A stretch of DNA of 64,000 nt from Candidatus Falkowbacteria bacterium (GTDB taxonomy: Bacteria; Patescibacteriota; Patescibacteriia; Patescibacteriales; Patescibacteriaceae), in NCBI GenBank assembly GCA_016699775.1, contig CP065010.1, positions 1 to 64,000 of the forward strand, given 5' to 3'. The notes below the pieces were generated by a model. The model saw only the letters and a list, made by a program, of their open reading frames with translations, was not told the DNA's origin and did not search any database. The position numbers and the translations under genes are program-made. This document shows positions 53,151-60,386 of the stretch, one piece after another (within the stretch, counting starts at the first letter, position 1; each line of letters begins with the position of its first letter).

Positions 53151-53382
53151 GGCTTTCAGTTGTGCTATTTTCTTCAACTTTTTTTTTACCAAAAATAGTA
53201 CCCAAGTGAAGTTTTACTGAGCGAATGATTGACTTAATAAAAAATAGTCCGCCAAGAGCACCGGCAATTATTAATTGAAATAAAAAACTTCCAGTTCCTG
53301 GATCAATATAAGCATGAGCTGATTTAACAACGCTTAAGGAAAAAACCCCGCACAGTAATAATAGTATGTTTCTTTTTTTCAT
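53137..53382 (-). CDS. Small exported membrane protein with YIDPGTGS motif (81 aa)
   Basis: A signal peptide (ILLLLCGVFSLSVVKSAHA) is followed at once by YIDPGTGSFLFQLIIAGALG, a motif shared by a widespread family of tiny membrane proteins found next to sulfatase and methyltransferase genes. One membrane helix (~32-55) and a charged tail with histidines (TTESHDHT). The function is unknown. Its position before the methyltransferase and sulfatase matches the usual neighbourhood of the family, which suggests a fixed module. Confidence 0.85.
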   Translation of the reverse strand: MKKRNILLLLCGVFSLSVVKSAHAYIDPGTGSFLFQLIIAGALGGLFFIKSIIRSVKLHLGTIFGKKKVEENSTTESHDHT

Positions 53383-53411
53383 ATAAAATATAGTATAGCA
53401 AATAGTTGTGA

Positions 53412-54950
53412 TTATTGCTTTCTTGTAAAAATAAGGCTGTTTTTATCCTCATACACTTTAATCCAATTAGAGCTGGTGCTGACGTGATTTAATAGTGAGC
53501 TTGATTTAATGGTCTTTTCTTCAAATCCAAGAAAATACTTCTCAAACCAGTTAATTTTATGTCTTGGCAGATTTTTTTGTAATAAAACAGTAGAAATACC
53601 ATGTTCATCAAGTTTTTTTCTTGAATAAGCAGGGTCAAAAAATGTGTAATATTCTTTAAGAATAGAGTGATCATTAAAGGGATATTGAGGTAATCTGCCG
53701 TCAATAAATAGACGTAATTCCGGTGATACCCCGATTAAATAACCGCCAAAATTATAAGAATTGAATAATTGTTTTGTTAATTCTGGTCTATTTTTTAAAA
53801 AATAAGCAGCCTCACAGGGGTACATTTTGCAATAGTTTGTAAATGGTTTGGTGGTAATGTCTGCTGACAGTAAAAAGAAAATAGAAAGACTAAGTAAAGA
53901 AGTAAATATAAAAAAAGAAATAAATTTACTATAGGTATTTTTAATTTTAGTTGTTAATTCTGGGAGAAAATATGGAAAAATAAGAATAAACCAAGATGCC
54001 ATTAATAAGGGAAAATGACGAACAGACTTAAAGGCCATATATAGTAGTAAAAAGATAATACAATATATAAACAAAGGAATCTTTTTGCATAAAGAAAAAA
54101 CCACTCCGGTAAATGAAGTTATTACCAGTAGATTAAGAGTTAATTGCAGGTAGTGAATTGGAAAGGCAAAAGGGGAAAGCCATTCTTGAATATGAGATTG
54201 GTAAAATGTGTCACGATAATCAAAAATAAAATGATAGAGGGTGAAGCCGTAAGGAGTAATTAATGTAAATATAAAACTTAAGCCACTAATAAGTATTGAA
54301 TAATGTAATATTTTTTTATTCAATGGCTGGATACCAAATTTTTGCAGACTGGGAATGTAATATAATAATGTCTCGCAACAGATCCAGATAAATAAAATTA
54401 TTAACCCAATAAAAAATCCAGCATGAAGGCATGCCCAGAGATAGAAAAATACTGGCAACCACCATGGTAAAAGTTTTTCCCGATTTGTATGTAACTGAGA
54501 AAGAATAATTATAAGTATTGATACTGCAAATAAGGTGACTTCTTGAATCCGAACACCAAGGTGAGGCAACATTGCTACAACAGCAATTGTTTCAAATACT
54601 GCAGTCGCTACTCTTGTTTCAATTGTTTTGAAAAAGTTTGTAAAAAGAAATTTGTTAATTATAAAGATTGTTAATAAGGGGAGCAATGCAAAAATAATGC
54701 TGACCAGTATGTAGCCCCCAACTGACCAAATACTATACATCAAAAGATTTGCTAACCATTCATGATCAACCCAGGTTTTACCCTCAAGAGTCCATAAAAA
54801 TATTTGATCATGGGGCAAGCTTTTTGTTTGCCAAATTATTTCCCCAAACCTTAAATGCCAGCCAAAATCAGGATCAAGATAGGAAAAAGAATTAAAAATA
54901 AGTAAAGAAAAAATAAATATATAAAACAATGTCCAGCCAAATTTTTTCAT
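53412..54950 (-). CDS. Multi-spanning membrane protein, GT-C-like
   Basis: 512 residues from the ATG at 54950 (MKKFGWTLFYIFIFSLLIFN). About ten membrane segments. The first outer loop reads SYLDPDFGWHLRFGEIIWQT followed by KTWVDHEWLANLLMY, the D-x-D/W-H-L and W-V-D-H-E-W pattern of a GT-C-type family of membrane glycosyltransferases. The C-terminal domain is extracellular and includes LFNSYNFGGYLIGVSPELRL and IDGRLPQYPFN. Substrate unknown. First gene of the envelope cluster. Confidence 0.75.
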   Translation of the reverse strand: MKKFGWTLFYIFIFSLLIFNSFSYLDPDFGWHLRFGEIIWQTKSLPHDQIFLWTLEGKTWVDHEWLANLLMYSIWSVGGYILVSIIFALLPLLTIFIINKFLFTNFFKTIETRVATAVFETIAVVAMLPHLGVRIQEVTLFAVSILIIILSQLHTNREKLLPWWLPVFFYLWACLHAGFFIGLIILFIWICCETLLYYIPSLQKFGIQPLNKKILHYSILISGLSFIFTLITPYGFTLYHFIFDYRDTFYQSHIQEWLSPFAFPIHYLQLTLNLLVITSFTGVVFSLCKKIPLFIYCIIFLLLYMAFKSVRHFPLLMASWFILIFPYFLPELTTKIKNTYSKFISFFIFTSLLSLSIFFLLSADITTKPFTNYCKMYPCEAAYFLKNRPELTKQLFNSYNFGGYLIGVSPELRLFIDGRLPQYPFNDHSILKEYYTFFDPAYSRKKLDEHGISTVLLQKNLPRHKINWFEKYFLGFEEKTIKSSSLLNHVSTSSNWIKVYEDKNSLIFTRKQ

Positions 54951-55053
54951 ATAATAATCCAAAAAATAAATAGTTTCTGCTTATCGCAAAATGCATTTTT
55001 ATATTTATGACGCGTATCTAAAAATATAATAACACACCAGCGCTTTTATTTCA

Positions 55054-55083
55054 TTGTGCTTTCTTTTATGTTTATGGTATTAT
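55054..55083 (+). promoter_or_regulatory. Probable promoter of the pilin array
   Basis: TTGTGC (55054-55059), 18-base spacer, TATTAT (55078-55083), followed by a ~55-nt leader with AGAGGGGGTGA just before the first pilin gene. Confidence 0.6.
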
Positions 55084-55143
55084 GTTAATAACATCTTTAT
55101 AAGATCTATAAAGAAACATTAATTATAGAGAGGGGGTGACATT

Positions 55144-55554
55144 ATGAGAAAAAAAATAGCAGGATTCGCAATCGCCATTTTTGGTTTAATGTTGGCAGTC
55201 CCAAGCTTCTTGGCTTTCCCTGTCGCCCAGGCTCAAGGTAATGGCCAAAACGTTATTTGGGGTTCTAACTATACTGCCAATGACTTTCAAAATACTCTTG
55301 GTTTAGGAGATGAAGACCCTCGAGATATTGCCGCCTCCGTTATTCGTATTCTTTTGGGTTTCCTTGGAATGATTGCAGTTGTAATTATTCTACTTGGTGG
55401 ATTCAAATGGATGACAGCTGGTGGTAATGAAGAAAAAGTTGGCGAAGCTCGTAAGTTGATTATTCAAGGTGCTGTTGGTTTGATCATTATTTTAGCCGCC
55501 TTTGGTATCGCAAACTTCGTTATTAACAATTTATTGGAAGCTACTAACAACTAA
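55144..55554 (+). CDS. VirB2/TrbC-like pilin paralogue 1 (probable major subunit)
   Basis: 136 residues. A signal peptide ends at PVAQAQG. There are two hydrophobic segments (~68-88 and ~106-130) with the conserved turn LGGFKWMTAGGNEEKVGEAR between them. The layout is that of conjugative pilins (cleaved leader, two helices, short cytosolic turn). Compared with its five neighbours it has the strongest SD (AGGGGGTGA, 6 bases before the ATG) and is followed by two strong hairpins, so it is likely made in largest amount. Whether these proteins build a pilus, a secretion channel or a surface layer is not known. Confidence 0.8.
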   Translation: MRKKIAGFAIAIFGLMLAVPSFLAFPVAQAQGNGQNVIWGSNYTANDFQNTLGLGDEDPRDIAASVIRILLGFLGMIAVVIILLGGFKWMTAGGNEEKVGEARKLIIQGAVGLIIILAAFGIANFVINNLLEATNN

Positions 55555-55594
55555 TATTTTTGTGTATTGGTTAAGTATTGTTTCAATAAACAAT

Positions 55595-55656
55595 GGGCCT
55601 GAAATATTTTCGGGCCCGTTTCCGCGAAGCCGAACTTTATTCGGCTTTAGGGAAAC
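55595..55656 (+). terminator. Two hairpins between pilin 1 and pilin 2
   Basis: GGGCC (55595-55599) with GGCCC (55613-55617); then GTTTCC (55618-55623) with GGAAAC (55651-55656) and AAGCCGAA (55627-55634) with TTCGGCTT (55640-55647). The second ends three bases before the pilin 2 start codon. They probably cause partial termination or RNA processing/stabilisation after pilin 1 rather than a full stop. Confidence 0.65.
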
Positions 55657-55658
55657 GT

Positions 55659-56036
55659 ATGAAACTTCGTTTATTGTTTTATGGGATGATTACAAATTAT
55701 TTTTTGTTTTCATCTCAAGCACTAGCTCAAGGTGGAACACAAAAGGCGCTATCGGGTTTAGACTCTACGGCAAGTACAGCAGAGCTATCTCAAGCATCAG
55801 TAAATTTGCCATTACTAATTGGTGATATTTTAGCCATTGTCCTTGGATTTACTGGAACAATATTTTTTATATTAGTCGTCTGGGCTGGTATGCTTTGGAT
55901 GACAGCTGGTGGTAGTCAAGAAAACATAAAAAAGGCTCAGGATATTCTTAAGGCTGCAGTTGTTGGTTTAATTATTGTCTTATCTGCTTATGCAATTACT
56001 AGATTTGTTGGATCTTCATTACAACCAATACAGTAA
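55659..56036 (+). CDS. VirB2/TrbC-like pilin paralogue 2
   Basis: 125 residues from the ATG at 55659 (MKLRLLFYGMITNYFLFSSQ); a frame from 55593 would cross both hairpins and is rejected. A signal peptide ends near SQALAQGG. Two hydrophobic segments with WAGMLWMTAGGSQENIKKAQ between them, ending AYAITRFVGSSLQPIQ. Same architecture as paralogue 1. Confidence 0.78.
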   Translation: MKLRLLFYGMITNYFLFSSQALAQGGTQKALSGLDSTASTAELSQASVNLPLLIGDILAIVLGFTGTIFFILVVWAGMLWMTAGGSQENIKKAQDILKAAVVGLIIVLSAYAITRFVGSSLQPIQ

Positions 56037-56406
56037 AAAAGTTTTACGAATAATAAGTGGAATTATTTTTTCTTGGTTTTTTTTATTTTCTATATTTTCT
56101 TTCCCCGTACAAGCAGTGGAACTTAAGGGTCTTGAAGAAACAGCAAGGAGAGCAGGAATTAACCGGGCCGGATCAAACCCAGTTGAAGCTGTGACGAATA
56201 TTATTCAATGGGTTTTATCTTTTGTTGGAGTTCTATTTTTAATACTAATGATTTACGGTGGCTTTACTTGGATGTCATCAAGAGGTAACCAAGAGAGCAT
56301 ACAAACAGCACAAAAAATAGTTGGCTCGGCGGTGATTGGATTAGTTATTGTTTTGTCAGCCTATGCGATTACGTTATTTATGGGTACAACCTTTGGTGCT
56401 ACGTAA
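55990..56406 (+). CDS. VirB2/TrbC-like pilin paralogue 3, start overlapping paralogue 2
   Basis: 138 residues from the ATG at 55990 (MQLLDLLDLHYNQYSKKVLR); another ATG at 55975 is possible. No standard start codon occurs between the paralogue 2 stop (56034-56036) and the signal-peptide core KKVLRIISGIIFSWFFLF, so either a ~47-base overlap with paralogue 2 is real, giving a long N-region, or a rare start codon is used. The mature part starts near VQAVELKG. The turn reads GGFTWMSSRGNQESIQTAQ, the most diverged of the six (SSRG for TAGG). Confidence 0.72.
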   Translation: MQLLDLLDLHYNQYSKKVLRIISGIIFSWFFLFSIFSFPVQAVELKGLEETARRAGINRAGSNPVEAVTNIIQWVLSFVGVLFLILMIYGGFTWMSSRGNQESIQTAQKIVGSAVIGLVIVLSAYAITLFMGTTFGAT

Positions 56407-56473
56407 TAGTTTCATAAATTATTTAGGTAGAGTATTATAAAGGATATCTAGGATATAATTATTTAAAATAAGT

Positions 56474-56887
56474 ATGGGAAAACAATTGTTAAAAATGTTA
56501 GCCAGTATAGGTGTTATCAGCTTGATGTTGCCGATTGTCGCCCTTGCTCAGGGAAATACAATTGATCCGCCGGTTGAAGGTTCTGATCCTTTTGGTTTTG
56601 GTCAAAAGTTAGATGATATAGCAGCTCCATATAGCCCAACCACAACAGTTCCTTTAGAACAACGTGTGGGTGAAATAATTAGTATTTTTCTTGGATTTTT
56701 GGGTGTAATATTTTTAATTTTAATGATATATGCTGGCTTTAACTGGATGACGGCCGGAGGTGAAGAAGAACAAATAACCAAAGCCCGAAACACAATTCGT
56801 GCTGCAATTATTGGTCTTTTAATTGTCATTTCTGCCTATGCCTTAAGTGTCTTCATTATTGAAAGGCTTTGGGGCACAGTGGTTTAA
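56474..56887 (+). CDS. VirB2/TrbC-like pilin paralogue 4
   Basis: 137 residues. Signal peptide ending near IVALAQGN, a Pro/Ser-rich stretch before the first helix (VEGSDPFGFGQKLDDIAAPY), helix one GEIISIFLGFLGVIFLILMI, turn AGFNWMTAGGEEEQITKARN, helix two RAAIIGLLIVISAYALSVF. Separated from paralogue 3 by 67 bases. Confidence 0.78.
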   Translation: MGKQLLKMLASIGVISLMLPIVALAQGNTIDPPVEGSDPFGFGQKLDDIAAPYSPTTTVPLEQRVGEIISIFLGFLGVIFLILMIYAGFNWMTAGGEEEQITKARNTIRAAIIGLLIVISAYALSVFIIERLWGTVV

Positions 56888-56901
56888 ATTTTATATAGTA
56901 T

Positions 56902-57318
56902 ATGAATAAATATTTTAAAATAATAGTTGCACAATTTGTGTTAGTGATAATTTTCTTGCCAACAATTTCTTTGGCGCAGATTACGGGGCCGGTTACGGGA
57001 TCTGCTTCCCCGTTACTTGATAAATTAAAAACCGTTGGGAGCTCAGCGGGATATGGACAAGGAACTGATGAAACAACAATTTTAAAAATTCTTGGCACGG
57101 GTATTAGTGTTGGTTTAAGTTTACTTGGAGTTATATTTATTATATTAATTTTGTTAGCTGGTTATAATTGGATGACAGCTGCTGGAGATCAAGAAAAAAT
57201 ATCAAAAGCTCAACATACGATTAGATCCGCCATTATTGGTTTGTTAATTATAGTTGGTGCTTTTGCAATTTGGATGTTTATTAGTCAGATGATAATTGAT
57301 GATCCATATATTCCATAA
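56902..57318 (+). CDS. VirB2/TrbC-like pilin paralogue 5
   Basis: 138 residues. Signal peptide ending near ISLAQITG, a Gly/Ser-rich mature N-terminus (GPVTGSASPLLDKLKTVGSS), helix one LGTGISVGLSLLGVIFIILI, turn AGYNWMTAAGDQEKISKAQH, helix two RSAIIGLLIIVGAFAIWMFI. Fourteen bases after paralogue 4. Most similar to paralogue 6. Confidence 0.78.
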   Translation: MNKYFKIIVAQFVLVIIFLPTISLAQITGPVTGSASPLLDKLKTVGSSAGYGQGTDETTILKILGTGISVGLSLLGVIFIILILLAGYNWMTAAGDQEKISKAQHTIRSAIIGLLIIVGAFAIWMFISQMIIDDPYIP

Positions 57319-57327
57319 TAAATATTT

Positions 57328-57717
57328 ATGTTTAAGAAAATATTAAAATTTAGTAGTATTGTAATAATATCGCTTTTTTCTTTTTTTGATTTTGCTTATG
57401 CGGGTTTTTTATCGGGAAAGACCGCTGAATCACTAAGGGATAATGCATATAAGGTACAAGAGAGTGCTGGATTTAGTCCATCGTTAAAACTTGGAGGTGT
57501 AGTAGCTTTAATAATAAAAAGTTTTTTAGGTTTACTGGGGGTTATTTTTATTATATTAATTGTGTTAGCTGGATATAATTGGATGACAGCTGCCGGTGAT
57601 GAAGAAAAAATAAAAAAAGCTACGAGTACAATTCGTAGCGCAATTATTGGTTTGCTGATTATTATCGCAGCCTATTCAATTACTTATTTTGTCTTTCAGA
57701 ATTTACCAGGAGCTTGA
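57328..57717 (+). CDS. VirB2/TrbC-like pilin paralogue 6
   Basis: 129 residues. Signal peptide ending near DFAYAGF, a short mature N-terminus (LSGKTAESLRDNAYKVQESA), helix one VVALIIKSFLGLLGVIFIIL, turn AGYNWMTAAGDEEKIKKATS, helix two RSAIIGLLIIIAAYSITYFV. Nine bases after paralogue 5; the array ends with a terminator at 57751-57774. Near-identity of turn and second helix with paralogue 5 suggests a late duplication. Confidence 0.78.
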   Translation: MFKKILKFSSIVIISLFSFFDFAYAGFLSGKTAESLRDNAYKVQESAGFSPSLKLGGVVALIIKSFLGLLGVIFIILIVLAGYNWMTAAGDEEKIKKATSTIRSAIIGLLIIIAAYSITYFVFQNLPGA

Positions 57718-57750
57718 CCAAGGTGATAATAATAAAATATAAAAAAATTA

Positions 57751-57774
57751 CCCCCTCAAATATATTTGAGGGGG
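57751..57774. terminator. Terminator between the pilin array and the convergent lipoprotein
   Basis: CCCCCTCAAATA / TATTTGAGGGGG, a perfect 24-base palindrome. On the minus strand a run TAATTTTTTT follows; on the plus strand GCTTTAGTTTT. Confidence 0.88.
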
Positions 57775-57793
57775 CTTTAGTTTTCATACTTAT

Positions 57794-58345
57794 TTATGGT
57801 TGAGTAACAAGAACCACCCCATTGACATTTCTGTCAAGGTGCCAAGTTGTCTCAATCCCAATATTCATTATTGTTAGGCTTTCCTCCCTTTTTCTATTCC
57901 AATTGAACCACTTGATATATTTTCCGGGAGGAAGTACATCAAAGACAGTTGACTTTGCAGCCACGTACCACGATCTATGGCCAATTTCCGATGAAGGGTC
58001 TGAGCCAATTAGATCAACTCCGATTAATACAGTTCTATTCAGCTCATTAGAAATAGCAACTGTCCCAAAGACAACTGAGTCTTTAGATAAAGTAGTGGTT
58101 GTTGTTTGTTTGAGAAAATATTTCTCCTCAAAAAACTTTAGAGCTAATTCTTTGGCACGACTATCTGTCATGCCGTCAAGGTATAATTTTACCTCTTCGG
58201 AAGACATGCCATCATACCACCAGCCAGGGGTCCATTTACCGTTTTTATAATCCTCAAGAGAATCAAATTCCGGTCCTGCTGAACCGCAACCTGATCCAAC
58301 TATTGCAAATAGTAAAACAAATATCACTATTATTGTATTTTTCAT
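57794..58345 (-). CDS. Orphan lipoprotein (183 aa)
   Basis: Signal peptide (NTIIVIFVLLFAIVGS) with lipobox GSGC. A repeated-looking N-terminal helix region (LEDYKNGKWTPGWWYDGMSS, SRAKELALKFFEEKYFLKQT) is followed by a beta-rich C-terminal half (VVFGTVAISNELNRTVLIGV..WHLDRNVNGVVLVTQP). No family recognised. A strong AGGAGG SD lies 8 bases before the ATG. Single-gene unit with a perfect promoter and a terminator. Same build as the lipoprotein at 15.8 kb; both look unlike the SD-poor neighbours. Confidence 0.8.
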   Translation of the reverse strand: MKNTIIVIFVLLFAIVGSGCGSAGPEFDSLEDYKNGKWTPGWWYDGMSSEEVKLYLDGMTDSRAKELALKFFEEKYFLKQTTTTTLSKDSVVFGTVAISNELNRTVLIGVDLIGSDPSSEIGHRSWYVAAKSTVFDVLPPGKYIKWFNWNRKREESLTIMNIGIETTWHLDRNVNGVVLVTQP

Positions 58346-58503
58346 TTTTTGGGCCTCCTAATGCCCTCTTTTTATTTTCTGTTTAATTTATTGATTTTTC
58401 TTAACTTCTTTTTAAGATTTACAAAAATACTACTGAAAAGAAGCTCAAAAAATTCAATAAATTAAGCCAGATTATCTATTTTTAAAGAACCGACTAATTT
58501 AGG

Positions 58504-58532
58504 ATTATATCATATTATCTAATAATTGTCAA
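58504..58532 (-). promoter_or_regulatory. Consensus promoter of the 57.8 kb lipoprotein
   Basis: On the minus strand TTGACA (58527-58532), 17-base spacer, TATAAT (58504-58509): perfect consensus. The leader is about 150 nt, AT-rich, without an obvious riboswitch fold. Confidence 0.9.
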
Positions 58533-58668
58533 TGATTTGGTAATATTTTGGTATTATGGGGTTCTGCTTCGATAATATTGCTATTTTTTTGTTTAATTTT
58601 AGCCAAAAAAATGTTTATATTATATATTTCCTAATTATTTAGGTTTTTTAGCTTATTTATTCTATTAT

Positions 58669-58732
58669 TTGACAAAAAATTGGCTTATGTTAAGATAATG
58701 TTAAGGCTGGTATTAAAAATACTGGCTTTTTT
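58669..58732 (+). promoter_or_regulatory. nusA promoter with an immediate terminator-like hairpin
   Basis: TTGACA (58669-58674), 16-base spacer, TAAGAT (58691-58696). Right after the expected start the RNA folds GCTGGTATT (58706-58714) with AATACTGGC (58718-58726; two G-U pairs), followed by TTTTTT. A second small hairpin CAGTC-GAAT-GACTG (about 58751-58764) and an AT-rich repeat (58770-58832) fill the rest of the leader. Attenuation of nusA, as known by other means in other bacteria, is possible. Confidence 0.65.
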
Positions 58733-58837
58733 AGTAGAATACTTGCCCAGTCGAATGACTGAGACATAGAATTATAAAGTATAGAATTTTGTATTACTTT
58801 TTACTTTATAACTTTATGAACCTTTTAACTTATTCCT

Positions 58838-60187
58838 ATGAGTGAAATAACAAATGCCATTAAGCAGATCTGTGACGAAAAGGGCCTTTCATATGAGGCT
58901 GTTATTGCCACAATTGACTCTGCTCTAGCCGCTGCCTATCGAAAAGACTACGGCGAAAAGAATCAAAATATTAAAGTTGAATATAACCCTGAAACAAATG
59001 GTTATAAAGTTTATGATATAAAAACCGTGGTTGAAGATGTACCTGAAGAAGAATTATTAGCTGCTGAAGAAGGAAATGGAGAAGTAAGTCCAAAAGTTGA
59101 TGTTAAAGTTACCGAACATGCTGCTGTATCATCTGATGATGGAGTTGAAGAAGAAAAGCATCGATTTAATCCAAAAACTGAAATTCAGATTTCTGAAGCA
59201 AAGGCAATTAATAAAAAGTATAAACTGGGTGATGAAATAAAAACTGAATTGGAAACTCACGAAGAGTATGGACGTATGGCCGCTCAAACAGCTAAGCAAG
59301 TTATTATTCAACGTTTGCGTGAAGCTGAACGCGATATGGTCTTTGGTGAATTTAAAGACAAAGAGCATGAAGTCATTACCGGTTTTGTGCAACGTCGTGA
59401 AGGTCGTGTTGTATTAATTGATCTTGGTAAAGCAACAGGTGTTGTTCCACCAGATGAACAAATTCGTGGTGAACGATATAATTCTGGAGAACGTTTAAAG
59501 TTTTATGTTAAAGAAGTAAAAATTACACCACGCGGACCAGAAATAGTATTGTCACGAACTTCAGAAGAAATTTTGAAAAAAGTTTTCTTTTTAGAAATTC
59601 CAGAAATTTCAAATGGCCTTGTAGAAATAAAAGGTGTGGCTCGTGAAGCTGGTAGCCGTTCAAAGGTTGCCGTTTCTGCTCAGAACGAAAATATAGATCC
59701 AATTGGTTCTTGTGTTGGTCAACGAGGTTCACGTATCCAAACAATTATCCGTGAACTTGGTGGAGAAAAAATTGATATTATTGAACATAGTGAAGATGTT
59801 GAAACTTTTATTGCTAACGCTCTGGCCCCAGCCAAAGTTGAAGATGTAAAATTAGTTACTGATGAGCATCAAGCTTTTATTACCGTAAAAGATGATCAGC
59901 TTTCATTAGCTATTGGTAAAGACGGACAGAATGTTCGGTTAGCCGCTCATTTAACTGGATGGAAAATTGATATTGCTGGTGATGGAACCGGAGTTTCCAC
60001 TGAAGGTAAGGAAGAAGTTGTTGATGAGGTTACTGAGGAAGGTGAAGAAACAGGATTAAATGAAACTACTAATGAAAAAGAAGCAATGGAAGAAGCAGGT
60101 GCGGAAACAAAGGTTGTAGCAGAAGATGTTGTTGAAGCAGAACCAGTTGTTGAAGGAGAAGAGGCTATTGAAGAAGAAAAAGAATAA
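58838..60187 (+). CDS. nusA: Transcription termination/antitermination factor NusA
   Basis: 449 residues. The N-terminal polymerase-binding domain starts ITNAIKQICDEKGLSYEAVI and contains an acidic insertion of ~40 residues (VPEEELLAAEEGNGEVSPKV). S1 domain (VITGFVQRREGRVVLIDLGK), KH1 (SRSKVAVSAQNENIDPIGSC) and KH2 (SLAIGKDGQNVRLAAHLTGW) follow. The end is a Glu-rich tail of ~60 residues. NusA modulates pausing, termination and antitermination with NusB. A leader hairpin precedes it. Confidence 0.97.
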   Translation: MSEITNAIKQICDEKGLSYEAVIATIDSALAAAYRKDYGEKNQNIKVEYNPETNGYKVYDIKTVVEDVPEEELLAAEEGNGEVSPKVDVKVTEHAAVSSDDGVEEEKHRFNPKTEIQISEAKAINKKYKLGDEIKTELETHEEYGRMAAQTAKQVIIQRLREAERDMVFGEFKDKEHEVITGFVQRREGRVVLIDLGKATGVVPPDEQIRGERYNSGERLKFYVKEVKITPRGPEIVLSRTSEEILKKVFFLEIPEISNGLVEIKGVAREAGSRSKVAVSAQNENIDPIGSCVGQRGSRIQTIIRELGGEKIDIIEHSEDVETFIANALAPAKVEDVKLVTDEHQAFITVKDDQLSLAIGKDGQNVRLAAHLTGWKIDIAGDGTGVSTEGKEEVVDEVTEEGEETGLNETTNEKEAMEEAGAETKVVAEDVVEAEPVVEGEEAIEEEKE

Positions 60188-60189
60188 AC

Positions 60190-60345
60190 CTATTGTTCAC
60201 GAGATCCCCGCCTCCGCGGGGATGACAAAAGAAGAGAAAGAATAACTATTGTTCACGAGATCCCCGACCAAGTCGGGGATGACAAAAGAAGAGAAAGAAT
60301 AACTATTGTTCACGAGATCCCCGACCAAGTCGGGGATGACAAGTC
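60190..60345. repeat. Threefold tandem repeat of ~56 bases carrying the GC-rich palindrome
   Basis: Three units begin CTATTGTTCACGAGATCCCC at about 60191, 60248 and 60304. Unit 1 has the palindrome CCCCGCCTCCGCGGGG; units 2 and 3 have ATCCCCGACCAAGTCGGGGAT. Units 1 and 2 end AAAAGAAGAGAAAGAATAA, which resembles the last codons and stop of nusA (AAGAAGAAAAAGAATAA, ending 60187). Thus the nusA 3' end seems to have been copied together with the palindrome. Confidence 0.88.
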
Positions 60346-60386
60346 ACCTTATAACTTTATAAACTTTTTAACATTACAACTTTTTT

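Noticed and set aside
60190-60345. CRISPR-like array
   Set aside because: The repeated unit is ~56 bases with no spacers; units directly adjoin and include the nusA end, so it is a tandem duplication.
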